NCBI RefSeq assembly: GCF_965638725.1
Contig: NC_134963.1
Span: 6,951,501-7,015,500 of the forward strand
Direction: 5' to 3'
DNA from: Aptenodytes patagonicus
Lineage: Eukaryota > Chordata > Aves > Sphenisciformes > Spheniscidae
DNA: 64,000 nucleotides
Part shown: one piece after another, positions 1 to 12,332 of the stretch
Position numbering within the stretch: the first letter of the stretch is position 1
Layout of the letters: each line of letters opens with the position of its first letter
Position numbers and translations under genes: made by a program
The notes under the pieces: generated by a model
Told to the model about the DNA's origin: nothing
What the model saw: only the letters and a program-made list of their open reading frames with translations
Database searches by the model: none

Positions 1-564
1 ACAGGGAGGGGATGGGTTAAGCTCTTAGACCAGAGTATGGGGCAGTAGGTTGCTTGAACATAGATGGGGTTGAGATGGCAGTGGTGGCCAGGAGGTGTCT
101 AAACCCCCAGGTGTGGATTTGTAGCTGGTTTTGTGTCTTCCCGCCCCAGTCCTCATCTTTCTTCTTTTTTCCCCAGATTTAATCTGGCTGTGAAATCAGA
201 GCTCCTGCTCTGTGATTTAGCCACCCATTTGATGGGGACAGATTGGGATCAAACAGAGGATTAGGGGCTTCGTTACAGGGTGGGACGGGAACGAGGGGCT
301 CCCGAGTGGGAAAGCTTGTTGGAAAGAGGAAATGAGATGAGCATAGAGAGGATGCTCTTCCTTTTGCAGGAATTTCATTAGTGTCCATTTAAGCCGTGTT
401 GGATCCGTGCTGGTTTGGCATCACCCCTCCCTTGCTTGTTTGCAGGGGTGCCTGTTGACTCCCAAAAAACCAGGGTTTTGCTTGCTTCCTTCAGAGGTGA
501 GGACCAAATACAATGTGTAACCTAGAAGGGCTCTTCCTACCAATCATCTCCTCTTCTCCTGCAG

Positions 565-683
565 GAAACACACAAAGTTTACAGGCAGAAACTGGAAGAA
601 GTCACCAGTTTGCAGACAGCCTGCAGCAGTTCCATACACCGGCAGAAGAAGACACTGAGGGATCTGAAGCACAGCCTGCAACG
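565..683 (+). CDS. TMEM120B: TMEM120B exon 2
   Basis: Follows a CTCCTGCAG acceptor and ends before GTAACG. It encodes the amphipathic coiled-coil stretch from ETHKVYRQ to LKHSLQ, with two bases left for the Arg codon completed in the next exon. It is the first exon in the window. Confidence 0.93.
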
Positions 684-3600
684 GTAACGAGAGACCTGGA
701 GGGTGGAGGAGGCACGAATGGGATGTTTCTCCTTCCCAAAGGGCTGAAATGTTTGGATTTTTAGCATTTTAATACGCAATCTGTGTCATGGTGCTAATTT
801 TGCTCCATATTATTCTTGAGTCACCTCCATCCATCACAGCCAGGTAGAATGTCCGTAACCCCATGAGAGATGGAGTCCTGTAAATAAAGAAGATCTTTGA
901 GGGAGCCTGTGTGGGTTTGCATACTTGCAGTATGTGCCGTACGTTGCAGGACCGTACAGTTTTTGGTCCACGTGTTTTGCTAGGTGAGCAAAGCTTTGCT
1001 CTGTAAGCCATGCTGGAAGAGCAGCATCAATCCTTGAACCCGAAGGTATAACTCGCTCCTGGGTGGATTTACAGGAGCTGCTCGGTTGATCCCTGGGAGC
1101 CACGAGCTAAATTCCTTGTGTGCAGGTCTGAAAGCACCACCTCCGACACCACGGGTTGCTAACGTCACTGTGCTCTGCTCTCTGTTTTACATTAATTGGT
1201 AAAACCGCAGTTTGTCAGTAAATCATCAGCTGCGTGTTTTGTTACATCCTGAAGTATTTCATGCCTGAAGAGCTGCAGCCTCTGCAAGGGCAGTGCCTGA
1301 AACCATGCACAAAGTTCCCAAAGTGGAAGGAGTTCCTGCAAGAAAGTACAATGCTCCCTAAGTCCCATGCTAGGGAAGAAGTATGGGATCCTGTCACTGA
1401 GCTGAGATGAAAAGAGAAGCTGATTTACAAATGAGCTGGTTGAAATAACCTATAACGGCATAAACCAGGCAGTGAAATAAAATCATGGTAAGCCAAACGG
1501 TGCTGCAGAAATACAGGAGCAAAGTGCGCAATGGCATCAATTCATGCAGTTAGCTTTTTAACAGCATGGATTTTATGACAACATTATTTTCCTTTAAATA
1601 AAAAGGAAGTAAAAACATGAACGGGAATATCTTGTTTCTGTGTTCTTGCAGGTGCAAGCCTAGAGCGAGTCCTGAAGAGTTTGCTCTCATTCAGGAGATC
1701 AGCGCCCAGATCAAGGAGAGGCAAAATGCCTTCTTTGACATGGAAGCCTACTTGCCGAAGAAGAATGGGTACGTGCTTTGCCAGGGGGGCGTGCGCTCCG
1801 GGAAAGCTGATTTTTTAAGTGTTTGCAGCAGTGTTGTTCCCGAAGGATAACGTGCATGTTGAAGAAATACATGTAAAACGATTAGTCATAAATCTCTTGC
1901 TGAGCTGCTGTGTCAGTTGTACACAGAATTCATTAGCTGGAAGTGTATATAAATGTACTGCGTAGGCAGCACAGGTTTTCCTGTTAAAATAAAAGTAACC
2001 CTGCATTGGCGAGAGATTGTGCAATTCACTGTTTCACACTGATGTTTTCCTGTGCTAATTTTTTTTAAGACTAAATCAGCACCAGAACTTTATCTTTTTT
2101 TTTTTTTAAAGTAGTGTTTTCAACAGATTTAAAATTTATACTTTGCTTCAAGTGGGGTTGCTAGGACAGACTTCTTTCAGTTGTCAAGGGCTGTGCGATG
2201 CTGCAGCCCCTCGGAAGTTTCTATCAGAAACTTTTCTTCCAATTTCTCCCTGTTATTTTTGGTTTTGGACAGTGCACACGACATATCGCCCTTAGACTGT
2301 AGTGCAGAAAAGGGACCAGGAAAATAAACCTTTTCTCTAACTCCTTGGAAATGCTGACCAATCTTTCCACGTTTAAATCCTCTTCTGTAGTCTGTCTCTC
2401 CAGTTTGCCTTAATTAAAAACCTACAGCAAATGTGGCTGTGGCAGATACGCCGGTCTCTCCAGCTCCCATCTGGGTCATCCTGCGGTGTTCAAATAAAAC
2501 GACTTACTTGGGTCTGCTCTTGGTTTTTTTGTCTTCCAGCCTGTACTTAAATCTGGTGCTGGGAAACGTGAATGTAACTCTCCTGAGTAACCAAGCAAAG
2601 TAAGTGAGCGTTTCCGCGCATGTGAATTTGGGTTTCTCTGGGGCCAGCTGTGGTTAGGGACTGAAGTCCAGAGACGGGAATGGGTTTCTCTTCAATCTGA
2701 TAAAAGATGAAACGTCGAGGGTGGGCAAGTTGGACAATGACACGGGCCATGCTAACGCTTCGTGTAGCTCCAGTGGATTCTGTCCATCACTTGCCTTTAA
2801 GCCCAGCCTGTTGCCTTAATTGTAAGGGGTTTTTTTTGCAATGAAAACTGGTATTGCAACTTCTAGGCATACGGTGCTCTAGAAAATAGGGGGGGGAGAG
2901 AGAGAGGTGGGTTGTTTGTTTTTTTTTTAATCTTATGCCAACCCAGAAACCAGCTCTTATGGACTTAAGCCTTTGTCTTGCAGCATAGTGGCTGTGCAGC
3001 CTAGATGGACCCTGCAGACAGAACGCTGCCTTTCACCACCGTCCACTGGTTTTCTAAATGTTTCAAGCAAAACCTCTGTCTCTGGGCTTGGCAGGTGGAT
3101 TTGTATCTTGTTTGAAAAACGTGAAGCCACATTCTGGTAAAACACCCGTTTGTGTCCGTAAACGGCGGCTGTTCCCTTCCAGGTTCGCCTACAAGGACGA
3201 GTATGAGAAGTTCAAACTTTATCTGACGATAATCTTGTTACTCGGGGCCGTCGCCTGCAGGTTTATTCTCCACTACAGGTAGGATGTATTTTTACTGTTA
3301 GTCAAATATTTTGAATAAAAATGTGCTGGGTTTGAACTAACTTATCTTCTGTTAAGGATGGTGAGACGGGCTCTGGCAGTGTTCAGGCTTTGAGCAGTTG
3401 GGACAGCAGGACAGCTTCTGCACCTCTTCTTTAACACTGGCAGGACCTGTATTTTAGCTACTTGCTTTTCCTTGTTTAACTTTTTTTGGAGTCTCTTGTA
3501 ACTAAGAGAAGTCCAATGTTGTGTTTCCTGATCTGTTGTTTTTCTGGCATCATGCTGTGCTCGGGAACAAGCAGTTGGTTTTGCTCATGGGTTGTCCCAG

Positions 3601-6600
3601 GCAGGGACCAGCACCGTACTGCAGCTCTGGGGTTGCAAACGCAGCAAGAGAGGATTTCCATGAAATGATCAGACCTGAAACGTTGTCTCTAGGTCATGAT
3701 AAAGTATCTGAGCACCAACGAGCTTCCACTATTCAGTTTTGCTTTAAAAAACAGGAAGGTGTTGGAGCCGGGCACTTCCACTGAGGTCTCTCTGCGTCTG
3801 GGGCGAATGCAGGATCGTATCAAAGAACGATGCTGCCATATACAGAGGCTGCCCCAAATCCCCTTGGCTTCAGGGTTTGCAAATGGCAAAATAAAGGCTT
3901 TTTCCCCCCCAGAGTGTAATGCTCTTCTGCTCTTTTAGTTGATTTGGTTTGTATAGATCTCATGGAATCTCCTCATTGAATTAGTCTGGAAATGCCTCTC
4001 TAAATTGGATCACCCGCTGCTTCCATGGTGCTTTCTTTCCTTCAGAAGGAATTAATGTCATCTCTGCGTACCTGCTTATCAGCTCAAGATCTGCAGTGTT
4101 ATATCACGGGGCACTTCCCAGAGGAAAAGACTCTGAGCCCAGCAGTGCTGCCGATGCTCGCGGGTCTGCATGTGGATTAGAGATGTTCAGGACTGGGGCT
4201 TCATGTCCATGGCTTACTTGGGCAGGTTTTCATTTGCCCAAGGGGAGGGAGGGAAAATAGGGATTTTTTGAATGTGTCTTTATAATTAACAGGAATTTTT
4301 TTTTTTCTTTCCTGTGTGTTTTTTCTGTCTAACAGGGTGACAGATGAAGTGTTTAACTTTCTGTTAGTGTGGTATTACTGCACGCTGACGATACGGGAAA
4401 GCATTCTCATTAGCAATGGATCAAGGTACTGTGCCACCTGCAAAAACTATTTAAAGCATGAAATGTCCTTAAAAGAAAAACAAGCAACAAAAGGGGATTC
4501 AGCTTCGCACTGAAGACCAGGAAATCCGAGATGCTGATGCCTCTCTGCAGGGTCTGTTGTCCCTGGTCACTTCCAAGGGCAGATGTGGCCACCTGATGTT
4601 TGGGGAGGGAGGAGAAGGTGCGGTTTCTAAAAGTCCATAGGCTCTTTGTCCAAAGTGCTGGATGTTCTTGGTAGCTGCGGGTTAGTTGTAGATGTGGTCT
4701 GGAGTATAAGTGTCTGTGTGTGGTTTTGGTGAAAGGACCAACCCGAGGTACTGGCTCTGGGCCCTGTGGTTAGTGCGGCTGCCCCACAGCTCACTGCTGC
4801 GTCTCCCGAAGCGTTTGACTAAATTACAGTCGTGTCGAGGGCAAGTTGGCAGTTAGGAGAATTGTATAAAGAGCTGGGAACACAAGTAAAACCCTGGGAG
4901 AAGTTAACTGAAAGAAACTTACTCCAAGCCCTCTTTTTTTTTATGGCACCTTTAGTATCCTAAGGCAGGGTGGTGAAGTCCTGCTGGTGAATCGCTCCTG
5001 GAGCATGTTAGGTCTGGGTCGAGAAGTTGCTCAAGTTTGCACTTGTGTAACTTAACCTCTAGTCTGGTGTTAGATTTTAGCAATAACCTGATGGTTGCAT
5101 GTCCCTGGTTTTCATCATCCAGATAGGCTGGCACAGGGAAATGGCAGCAATTGCCACGTCTCTTCCCAGGCATGAGTCTGCATGTCGGTTTGCAGCTGGG
5201 TGAGTGGTGGCTGCTGCTGCTCCTTGTTGCATTAATTAATTGGGCTTCTAATGTGTCTTGTTTGCCACCTTTTGTGCAGCCAGCATCGTGTTAGCCCAGC
5301 TTCATGCACTCATTCCTGCTCTGAATGCCGCACAGAGAACTTGTACGCTCCTTTGTAGTGGTGCTTGTATGGGGGTGGACCAGCACTTGCATTAGTGGCA
5401 GGAGTCAGTGTTGTCCTAATTAAGTGGCAATGCCTAACGATCAGCTGGGAGCAGCTCATGGCTCCTTGTTTCAGCCAGTCTCTTCCCTCTCTGAAGCCAG
5501 TTGCTTCCATGATCTCCTCGAAATGGGGATGGGAGGGAGCGTTTCTGGGAGTCTTGTCTCAGCATTGAGTCTGGGAGTCTTGTCTCCTCGAAATGGGGAT
5601 GGGAGGGAGCGTTTCTGGGAGTCTTGTCTCAGCATTGCCAGCGGGATGCTTGTGGTCCCCACTCCTGATGCGAGGGGGGGTTTGTGCCTGGAGGCAGACA
5701 CCGATGTGGCATGTGCGGGAAAATCAGGGCCCTCCTGCTTTGCCCAGGAGCAAAATCTTAAAAATGTGCTGATTTCTGGGAGCTGCTCAAGGACACAGTT
5801 CCCAGCGCTGGCTGCGGGCAGCAGGGATGAAGCAGTCTCTTGTGCAAGCACGGCTGTCCCCAGGGCTGCTGTGGGCGGGATGTCTTGTTTTGGGGTGCTT
5901 TCCAGAGAGGGGGGTATCGCTGTGGGGCCAGAGACAAAGAGGAAAAAACCGAGCATGGAGATGTAAAGTCGCTTGCCCGAGGCCAGCAGAGAAACCTCTG
6001 AGCCTGGGCTCGCTGCATCTACAGAGGTGGGTCACAGTGGCTCGGTGCTCTCTTGTGTTAGAGGTCGCACACCTTTGGAAATGCCACGTATTAACCCATC
6101 GTGTTGGCTTAGTTTCCAAAGCAGCGCCGTCCCTGGGGCAGCTCTGCACTTCTTGATTCTGCCTCGCTACAGCCTTTGCTCACTTTACTGTAATTTTGTG
6201 AGCTTTCTGCAGCATTTGTGTATGAAAGAAACAGCCACCTCATAGGAAGGACTTGGAAATGTCACTTATTTGCATGGCACAAAAAAAAAAAAAGGGTGTG
6301 TGGGCTGAAACTTGTGCATCATTAGTCACCACAGTACCTCGTGCTATGGGGACTGCTGCTTCTCACTGTGCTGGGGAGCTTGTGGGAGCACGCGAGATGT
6401 GCCCTGGTCCTGAGACTCCCTCCAGCAGCCGTGGATTTGTGCCCCCAACTAAGCCATATTGTCAGGACAGTGCTCCACAGCACCCCTTTCGCTTGAGTTG
6501 GGCTATCTGTTTTCTTCCCTGCCCCCACTCCTCCCCCAAGTCAGGATCTTTTTTTTTTCTTTGTCTTTAAAGCCAGACTTACAATGCTAAAATCCATGTT

Positions 6601-9600
6601 TCTCATCTAACTGTCACGTTTTTTCTGTTCAGGATCAAAGGCTGGTGGGTGTCTCATCACTATGTCTCCACGTTCCTGTCTGGAGTAATGTTAACGTGGT
6701 GAGTCTGCTCTCGCCTGCTCGAGGTGCTTCAAGCCTGTTGCAAAGTGTTTGCATCATCTAAGCATTTAAATCCAGTGTGACCATGAAGCTGTGGCCGCAC
6801 TGGCACATGGAGAAGCGTCAGACTCAGTATTTGTCTGATGTTACAGATGTTTTCAATGATAAATACAACACTGCAAGTTTGTATTTGCATTGCTGATTTA
6901 AAAAAAAAAACCCAAACCCTAAGCCATAGTTGCGCTGGTGGTAGCAAAATCTCTGCAAGTCTCCCCATTTCTGTCTCTGTGTAACTAAGCAAACAAGCAG
7001 CACTTTGCTTTAGAGGGAGGACACCACAAAATGAATCTGTTTGGTCCCTTTACTGAACCTAGATTAAAAACCGAGTATAAAGCCAAAAATGCAAGTTACC
7101 TTCCAGCAGGTGGTGACGTTGGTCAAACAACGCAGCGATGCTCCCCGCGTATGGCCCCTGTGCATCCTGTCTCAACTTTGGCATGAACTGATTAGTTAAT
7201 AATTAAAAATTGTTTTAAAACAACAAATGTTTCTGCTCCTGAATCTGTAAGGGGATGACATAGTGGCTGGAGCAGAAGGTCCCCTGTCCTCTGTCTATCC
7301 TGAATTACCCTTAGGATAAGGAGCACAACCACCCCCTGCTCCACCGCTTGGATTCTTGATGCAGACGCTGCTGAACAGCTTTGATTGCTGCCTAGAAAAA
7401 ACTGTGATAAGCAAATGAATAAGAGGGGGCAGCATTCATGCACATTTGAGAGGGGAAGCCTAATCAATTAGAGCATTTTGTACAGGCCAGATTTGTGATG
7501 TGCGGCTGTAGCACCCTTTCTGGGCTCCCGATGGGGTGGAGCAGGCTGGGTACGAGCTGCTTGCTTCGTTTGCTGACGGGATCTGGCTTGGCGGTGAAGG
7601 GGAAGGGCACTGCATCATATGCTTTTTACCAAACAAATAGACCTCCTTTGTATTTTGCTTTCAGGCCAGATGGACTCATGTATCAAATGTTTCGCAGTCA
7701 ATTTTTAGCATTTTCAATATTTCAGAGTGAGTATATCTTACCTTGCTAATTCACGGGATAAAATAGTTTTGTATCTTATGTGCTTAGAAGAAAACACTTC
7801 TGCTTGGTAAATCACTGGAGTATTAAACTGTGCAAATATAAACCATACCATGCAAATACACAATGTACAAATATAGACAATAACTAACATGCTGTTGGAT
7901 TAAACATTATTAAAATAGTTTTTTACATTTATCCTATTTCTGAATAGCCAATGCAATGATGTTCTCTCTCTCCTTCTCCAGGTTGTGTTCAGTTCCTACA
8001 GTATTATTATCAAAGGGGCTGCCTTTATAGACTCCGTGCTTTGGGGGAGAGAAACCACTTGGACCTTACAGTAGGTGAGGTTTTCTGCAATACTTGGTTT
8101 GCAAAGGTTTTGCGCAGGTTTTAGATGCAGCGATAGGGAGAGGGCTGTGTGGCCTTCCGAGAGCGAGCTTTGCAGAGCTGCCACCCCCCTGCCCTGCTGC
8201 CTGTGTCCTATGGCAGGAAGGGGAGAGAGGCTTTTATCCCCCTCCTCGGGTCCTGTGGGTCAGGAGCAGAGGGATCTGATCTCTGTCAGCTCTTGAGTGG
8301 ATTAAGATGGAGGTTTTGGTCATCCCCATCTTCATCCTCCTCCCATTACCACACCTTCAAGTATGGTTATTGCGGAGCAGGACAGGAATAGCCCTTATGG
8401 GGTGGTCTGGGTGAGGAGGGCTGCAGCTTGGGTCCTGGCTCTTCTGTGCTCAGTCTGCCTCTTCTGTTAACCTTTTCCAGAAGGATTTCAGTCCTGGATG
8501 TGGCGGGGGCTGACGTTTCTCCTTCCCTTCTTGTTCTTCGGGCACGTAAGTTGGGCGATCCTGTTCCTCCCTCTGCGGCGTGGGGCCTGGGAGGGTCTGC
8601 CGCTGCAGTTGCAGCACCATAAAAAGGTGCTATGGATCACACACACCTGTGGCAAATGTTTCTAAGTTTTTTTGCTAGTAATGGAACAGCTTTTTTTTCC
8701 TTTTTAGTTCTGGCAGCTGTATAATGCAATCACACTTTTCGGATTGTCGAGGCATAAGGAGTGCAAAGAATGGCAGGTGGGTGTTGGTTCTGCTCAGAAA
8801 AAGCACGGAGCAGGGGAGGGGGGGTATTTAACCACATTCTTAAAGATATCTGGGCATCTGACCCCATCTAAATATCTCAGGATGATGTGGCACAGAGGCT
8901 ATACAAGAGAACTCAAAATAAATGTGAGTTACTGTAGGGAAACTTGCACCCACGGGTGACCACACAAACTGAAAGGCAGAGGATGTAGGAGGAAGAAAAT
9001 ACATGTGGGTAAATATCTCTCCATATTGTTTGTGTATATGGGCATTTAATAGCAATAACTGCTGAACTGCTGGTGGTTCTTTATGGCTGATCCATGGGTT
9101 ACACATACAAAAATATGATGACAAAAAACCGATGGCAGTGAATCACTTTAAAAACATATTATCCACTTTATTACCCTACTTTTAGGGATCCTTCCACTTG
9201 TTTTCTCAGTTGCTGTCAGCCATCAAACATGTCTATCCATTTTCCAGCTATACAGTTGCTCCTGTAGATCCAGATTGGACCACATCACGCGTGCAGCGGT
9301 GCAGATAATCTGATGGTCTTTATTTTGGTCAGATCTTGCTGTAGCTGGTGTGCTCACTTTGTTCACTGGCTTAACAGGAGGAACACAGCTTCTGCAGAAA
9401 CGTGTCGTCCCCCATGCCCGTGCCAGTGCTGTTCAGTGGAAGTCATTGTCACATAATGTTAATCCATTAGATTAGGCTTAATGATTTGATTTTACTGTCT
9501 GGTAGAGTCCACCTATGTTGAGTATAATCCATGTTGTAATACTAAAAAGTACTAAATGCTACTTAAATGATGATAAAAATATACTTCCCGTTAACCCACA

Positions 9601-9875
9601 CAGCTGGATGTGTGGATGTATATTTGGCTACGATCTCTCCTCATGTGCTAACACATCCTTGGACTTGCCAACCAAGCACCATCACAGCTCGCTTAAATGT
9701 GGCCCAAGCAATACAATACCCTCAGCTCTCGCCTTTTTTTCTCCTCCTTCTCCCATCTTAGGTTTTTGTGTTGGCGTTCACGTTTCTGCTGCTTTTCCTT
9801 GGGAACTTCCTCACTACTCTCAAAGTGGTGCACACTAAACTCCAGAAAAACAAAGACAAAATGAAGAAGCTGTGA
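565..9875 (+). CDS. TMEM120B: TMEM120B, transmembrane protein 120B (exons 2-12, 5' partial)
   Basis: TMEM120B is a six-pass membrane protein of the nuclear envelope and ER; the TMEM120 family is linked to adipocyte differentiation and has a fold resembling fatty-acid elongases. Eleven exons with GT-AG borders join in one frame to 316 codons plus stop. The human protein has 339 residues, so the missing 23 fit a single exon before the window. The start encodes the coiled-coil region ([13 protein letters not shown]), followed by [13 protein letters not shown], the first membrane segment ([15 protein letters not shown]), [19 protein letters not shown], and the conserved [15 protein letters not shown] block whose paired histidines correspond to the elongase-like site. 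The last membrane helix and a basic tail (KNKDKMKKL) follow. The paralogue TMEM120A is the main alternative, but the basic tail, the human TMEM120B exon layout and RHOF/SETD1B as neighbours favour TMEM120B. It converges on RHOF. Confidence 0.95.
1652..1768 (+). CDS. TMEM120B: TMEM120B exon 3
   Basis: Acceptor TTCTTGCAG, donor GTACGT. Encodes [10 protein letters not shown], the second part of the coiled coil ([12 protein letters not shown]) and EAYLPKKNG, a family signature just before the first membrane segment. Confidence 0.94.
2540..2599 (+). CDS. TMEM120B: TMEM120B exon 4
   Basis: A 60-base exon after GTCTTCCAG with a perfect GTAAGT donor. Encodes [20 protein letters not shown], one of the most conserved stretches of the family. 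Confidence 0.94.
3183..3278 (+). CDS. TMEM120B: TMEM120B exon 5
   Basis: Acceptor CCCTTCCAG, donor GTAGGA. Encodes [13 protein letters not shown] followed by the first hydrophobic membrane segment ([17 protein letters not shown]). Confidence 0.95.
4336..4425 (+). CDS. TMEM120B: TMEM120B exon 6
   Basis: Acceptor TCTAACAG, donor GTACTG. Encodes [20 protein letters not shown] then ESILISNGS, the second membrane segment and its loop. Confidence 0.95.
5513..5637. repeat. Tandem duplication with 70-base period in TMEM120B intron 6
   Basis: The 55-base segment 5513-5567 recurs at 5583-5637 with no mismatch that I can see. The core is CTCCTCGAAATGGGGATGGG. The 15-base spacer repeats the motif CTGGGAGTCTTGTCT. 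The identity points to a recent event. Confidence 0.95.
6633..6698 (+). CDS. TMEM120B: TMEM120B exon 7
   Basis: Acceptor CTGTTCAG, donor GTGAGT. Encodes [20 protein letters not shown], containing the conserved His pair (SHHY) in the membrane core. Confidence 0.95.
7665..7726 (+). CDS. TMEM120B: TMEM120B exon 8
   Basis: Acceptor TGCTTTCAG, donor GTGAGT. Encodes [20 protein letters not shown], counterpart of the human PNGPIYQKFRNQF stretch; the loop residues are the least conserved part. Confidence 0.93.
7982..8074 (+). CDS. TMEM120B: TMEM120B exon 9
   Basis: Acceptor CTTCTCCAG, donor GTGAGG. Encodes [20 protein letters not shown] then [10 protein letters not shown], a charged segment between membrane helices. 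Confidence 0.95.
   Translation, partial: VVFSSYSIIIKGAAFIDSVLWGRETTWTLQ
8481..8545 (+). CDS. TMEM120B: TMEM120B exon 10
   Basis: Acceptor CTTTTCCAG, donor GTAAGT. Encodes [20 protein letters not shown] and the following His, a hydrophobic membrane segment. Confidence 0.94.
8708..8776 (+). CDS. TMEM120B: TMEM120B exon 11
   Basis: Acceptor CTTTTTAG, donor GTGGGT. Encodes [20 protein letters not shown] then EWQ. It is in phase at both ends (69 bases). Confidence 0.93.
9762..9875 (+). CDS. TMEM120B: TMEM120B exon 12, C-terminus
   Basis: Acceptor CCCATCTTAG. Encodes the last membrane helix ([20 protein letters not shown]), KVVHTKLQ and a lysine-rich cytoplasmic tail ending at TGA 9873-9875. Confidence 0.94.
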   Translation, partial: VFVLAFTFLLLFLGNFLTTLKVVHTKLQKNKDKMKKL

Positions 9876-10113
9876 AACCCCCCCCCTCCCTGGGGTGCTG
9901 GCTGCCGTCCCTCCGCCCGCAGCAGGATGGATCCTGCCATAAACCCCAGCTATGCCGTGGACGGGCTCGGAAGCACTCATCCGTTCCCGTGTTTGGCGAA
10001 GGATACGGACTCTGCCAGTACAGACTCAGTATTACGCAAGCATGGCTCTCCAGTCTGTGGTCCTGCTATTTATGTATATTTAATACAAAATGTGTTTGCT
10101 TTTTGTTTTTTTC

Positions 10114-10121
10114 TGTATATA
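10114..10121 (+). promoter_or_regulatory. Pumilio-type site in TMEM120B 3' UTR
   Basis: TGTATATA fits the Pumilio response element UGUANAUA and lies in a U-rich part of the 3' UTR, upstream of both poly(A) signals, so it would be in either transcript. An eight-base match can occur by chance. Confidence 0.35.
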
Positions 10122-10550
10122 GAGCAGCATGAACCTGCCCGGCGAAGCACCAGCATTGGGAGAATGTAGGATCTACTGTAATTCCAGTTCTGGAATGATA
10201 TTTAACACTTTCCGGTCTTATTATTTAAATTCTGGGTATTGGATTTGCAAAGGTTTATGAACACTCCAGGTTGATCAGTAATACAGACCGAATGCTGTTT
10301 TTTAAAGGCATTTGTTTAAGGCATATTTTCAGTGGCAATACTAACCTGTGTGTACTGTGAAAAAAAAAAAAAATGCCCATCTTTGTACCATTCTGCTGCT
10401 ATATACACTTTTAAAAAGCTATTTAAAGAAGAGAAATCCTCTTTTGAAAACAAAAACAAGCAAGCAAAACCAGTTGTTAAATGGCAGGGAAGTCTGCTAG
10501 CCCTCTTCCAGGGAGACCAGGTCATCTGTCCAGGCCTGGAAAAGACCTAA

Positions 10551-10556
10551 AATAAA
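10551..10556 (+). terminator. Proximal poly(A) signal of TMEM120B
   Basis: AATAAA about 675 bases after the stop codon, with T-rich sequence 30-80 bases downstream. Confidence 0.55.
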
Positions 10557-11179
10557 CTGTTCAATATGCAGCTGCTTCAGCCCCTTTTTAATAACAAATA
10601 CACTGCCCTTCGGGTTGTTTTTTCGAGACACTGTTTTTCCTTAAAATGGCCTTGATCAGTGGCAATAAGTGCAGTTGCACTTCGGTTTCTGTTTTCGGTA
10701 TTTTTTGCTCCCAGTGCCGTTCTGGAAAGGGGACGACAGGCTCAGCAGAAATATTAAATACTTTCTTTAGATGCTGCGCTTGTACCAATAGTTAAGAGAA
10801 TGTAAACACTCGTTTAGGAGGATGGCAGAGGACAAATACTGACTGCCATCCTTGTGCTGCTTGAACTTAAACTTACTCATTCAAATAAGCTTGTTTTGGG
10901 TGCTGTAACATCTGTACCTCCTAAGGCCAGCTGCAGCATTGTGAGCTGCTTTAGGCAGCGTCTTTCCCAGCGGTGAAGGCTTCCTTTGAGCTAGCACAAA
11001 GCCCAAATTGGGCACGTGCTTTGGCAGCATGTGATCTGAAAATGATGCCCTTCTCCCAGTAAGCGTGCTCATGAAGAAATACAGATGCACTACAGACTTG
11101 AAATGGTTTCATCAGTTCTTCTGTTGCTGCAAGGCTAGCAAAATTACCTTTACGGTGTCGCTGTCCTGTGGGCATGAAC

Positions 11180-11185
11180 AATAAA
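11180..11185 (+). terminator. Distal poly(A) signal of TMEM120B
   Basis: AATAAA about 1.3 kb after the stop codon, the second canonical hexamer in the 3' UTR. Confidence 0.5.
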
Positions 11186-11200
11186 CTGCAATTTGCATAT

Positions 11201-12326
11201 TTTGAACAACTTTCACACTAGCTGGGCTGTATCTTGCTACGTTAACTTTTGACTTCTGCATACCCTGCGGGGTTGGGTTTTTTTATCCTTTGAACTCTCC
11301 ATTTATGAAATGTAAATTGTTTTATTTTGAGAGCGATGCTGGAACCTGCTGGATCTGAGCAGTGGACCTGGTTCTCCAGGGGTGGGGAGCTCTGCACGTG
11401 GTGAGTAACTTGAGTTCTGCAGCATGAGAAACTCAGATTAAAAAAGCTAGAAAGATTCCTGCTGTGGAGCTGAGGGTAGACGTGGTAACTTCCTGCGCGT
11501 TGATGTTTCAGTTTTGTACTGGGTAAGGTGAAGGGTGGTTCTGTGTCTTTTACTGACAAATGTCTTCTCGTGGAGAAAGGGCTGCACAATTCTTCAAGAT
11601 TTTTCTGTACTCAAAGATGTGCACGAACTTGTAATTTTTTTTTTAATTTTCCATTTTAAGCTCGTAGGGATTCGCAAACCTTAATTAAATCAAAACAAGT
11701 TAGGGGAAGAAAAAAAGTAAGATTTCAAGGATCAAGATCTCTTTACCCTGCATGTAAAATAATAATGATGGCTCACTCCAAAACAGAGTTTTTCACCAGC
11801 TGGTCATGTAACTAGCAGAGGATAAAGTTGCATGAAATGTGTATGATGTACAGTTACCAGGCTCTACGTGCAATGTTAGTCTAACAGACTCCTGGCATGC
11901 ACCGCCTAAACTTTTTGGCAAAAGGTTGTGTCTTGTTACCGTTAATGGAAGTCCTGTGTATTCTCCCTTAGGATGGGCTGTCATTTGCCTTACACAGAAA
12001 GCTTTCAGCAACACCTGTACTGCAGAAACCTCCTTCCCCGTCAAGGGTTTGGTTTATGATGACTACAAACTAGTGATTGCACCTGAAATCCAAGATCTCG
12101 CTGCATGAGGATGTGCAAAAGAACTAGGAGATTTGAGGCACATGTACTAGGTTGGGCAGTGGGAGCATCCCTCAGCCTCAAACAGACGACTGACACCTTC
12201 ATCACAAAAGGGAAAATTTTCATTTATAGCAGTAGAGATGATTTCATCAGTTAATGAACATGAGTTAAGTATTTCCCCTAGCATGCACCGATATTTGCAT
12301 CTGTCATGTATTAAACAAGCTATATG
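11201..12326. other. Gap between convergent TMEM120B and RHOF 3' ends
   Basis: No gene is recognised. The stretch is AT-rich. A TTTATT at 11321-11326 (AATAAA on the minus strand) could extend the RHOF 3' UTR to within 150 bases of the distal TMEM120B signal. Confidence 0.4.
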
Positions 12327-12332
12327 TTTATT
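12327..12332 (-). terminator. Candidate poly(A) signal of RHOF
   Basis: TTTATT reads AATAAA on the minus strand, about 740 bases after the RHOF stop codon. Another hexamer lies at 11321-11326, so a longer 3' UTR is possible. Confidence 0.45.

Larger units (their letters stand above)
9876..11200 (+). other. TMEM120B: TMEM120B 3' untranslated region
   Basis: AT-rich sequence without coding potential follows the stop. Two canonical AATAAA signals suggest a short (about 0.7 kb) and a long (about 1.3 kb) 3' UTR. A 3' end read is needed to choose between them. Confidence 0.6.

Noticed and set aside
1-564. TMEM120B exon 1
   Set aside because: No frame with a start codon, a donor and the expected N-terminal residues is found before exon 2, so exon 1 must lie upstream of the window.
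5424-5966. 180-codon plus and 161-codon minus frames in TMEM120B intron 6
   Set aside because: They cross the 70-base tandem repeat, lie in an intron and match no family.
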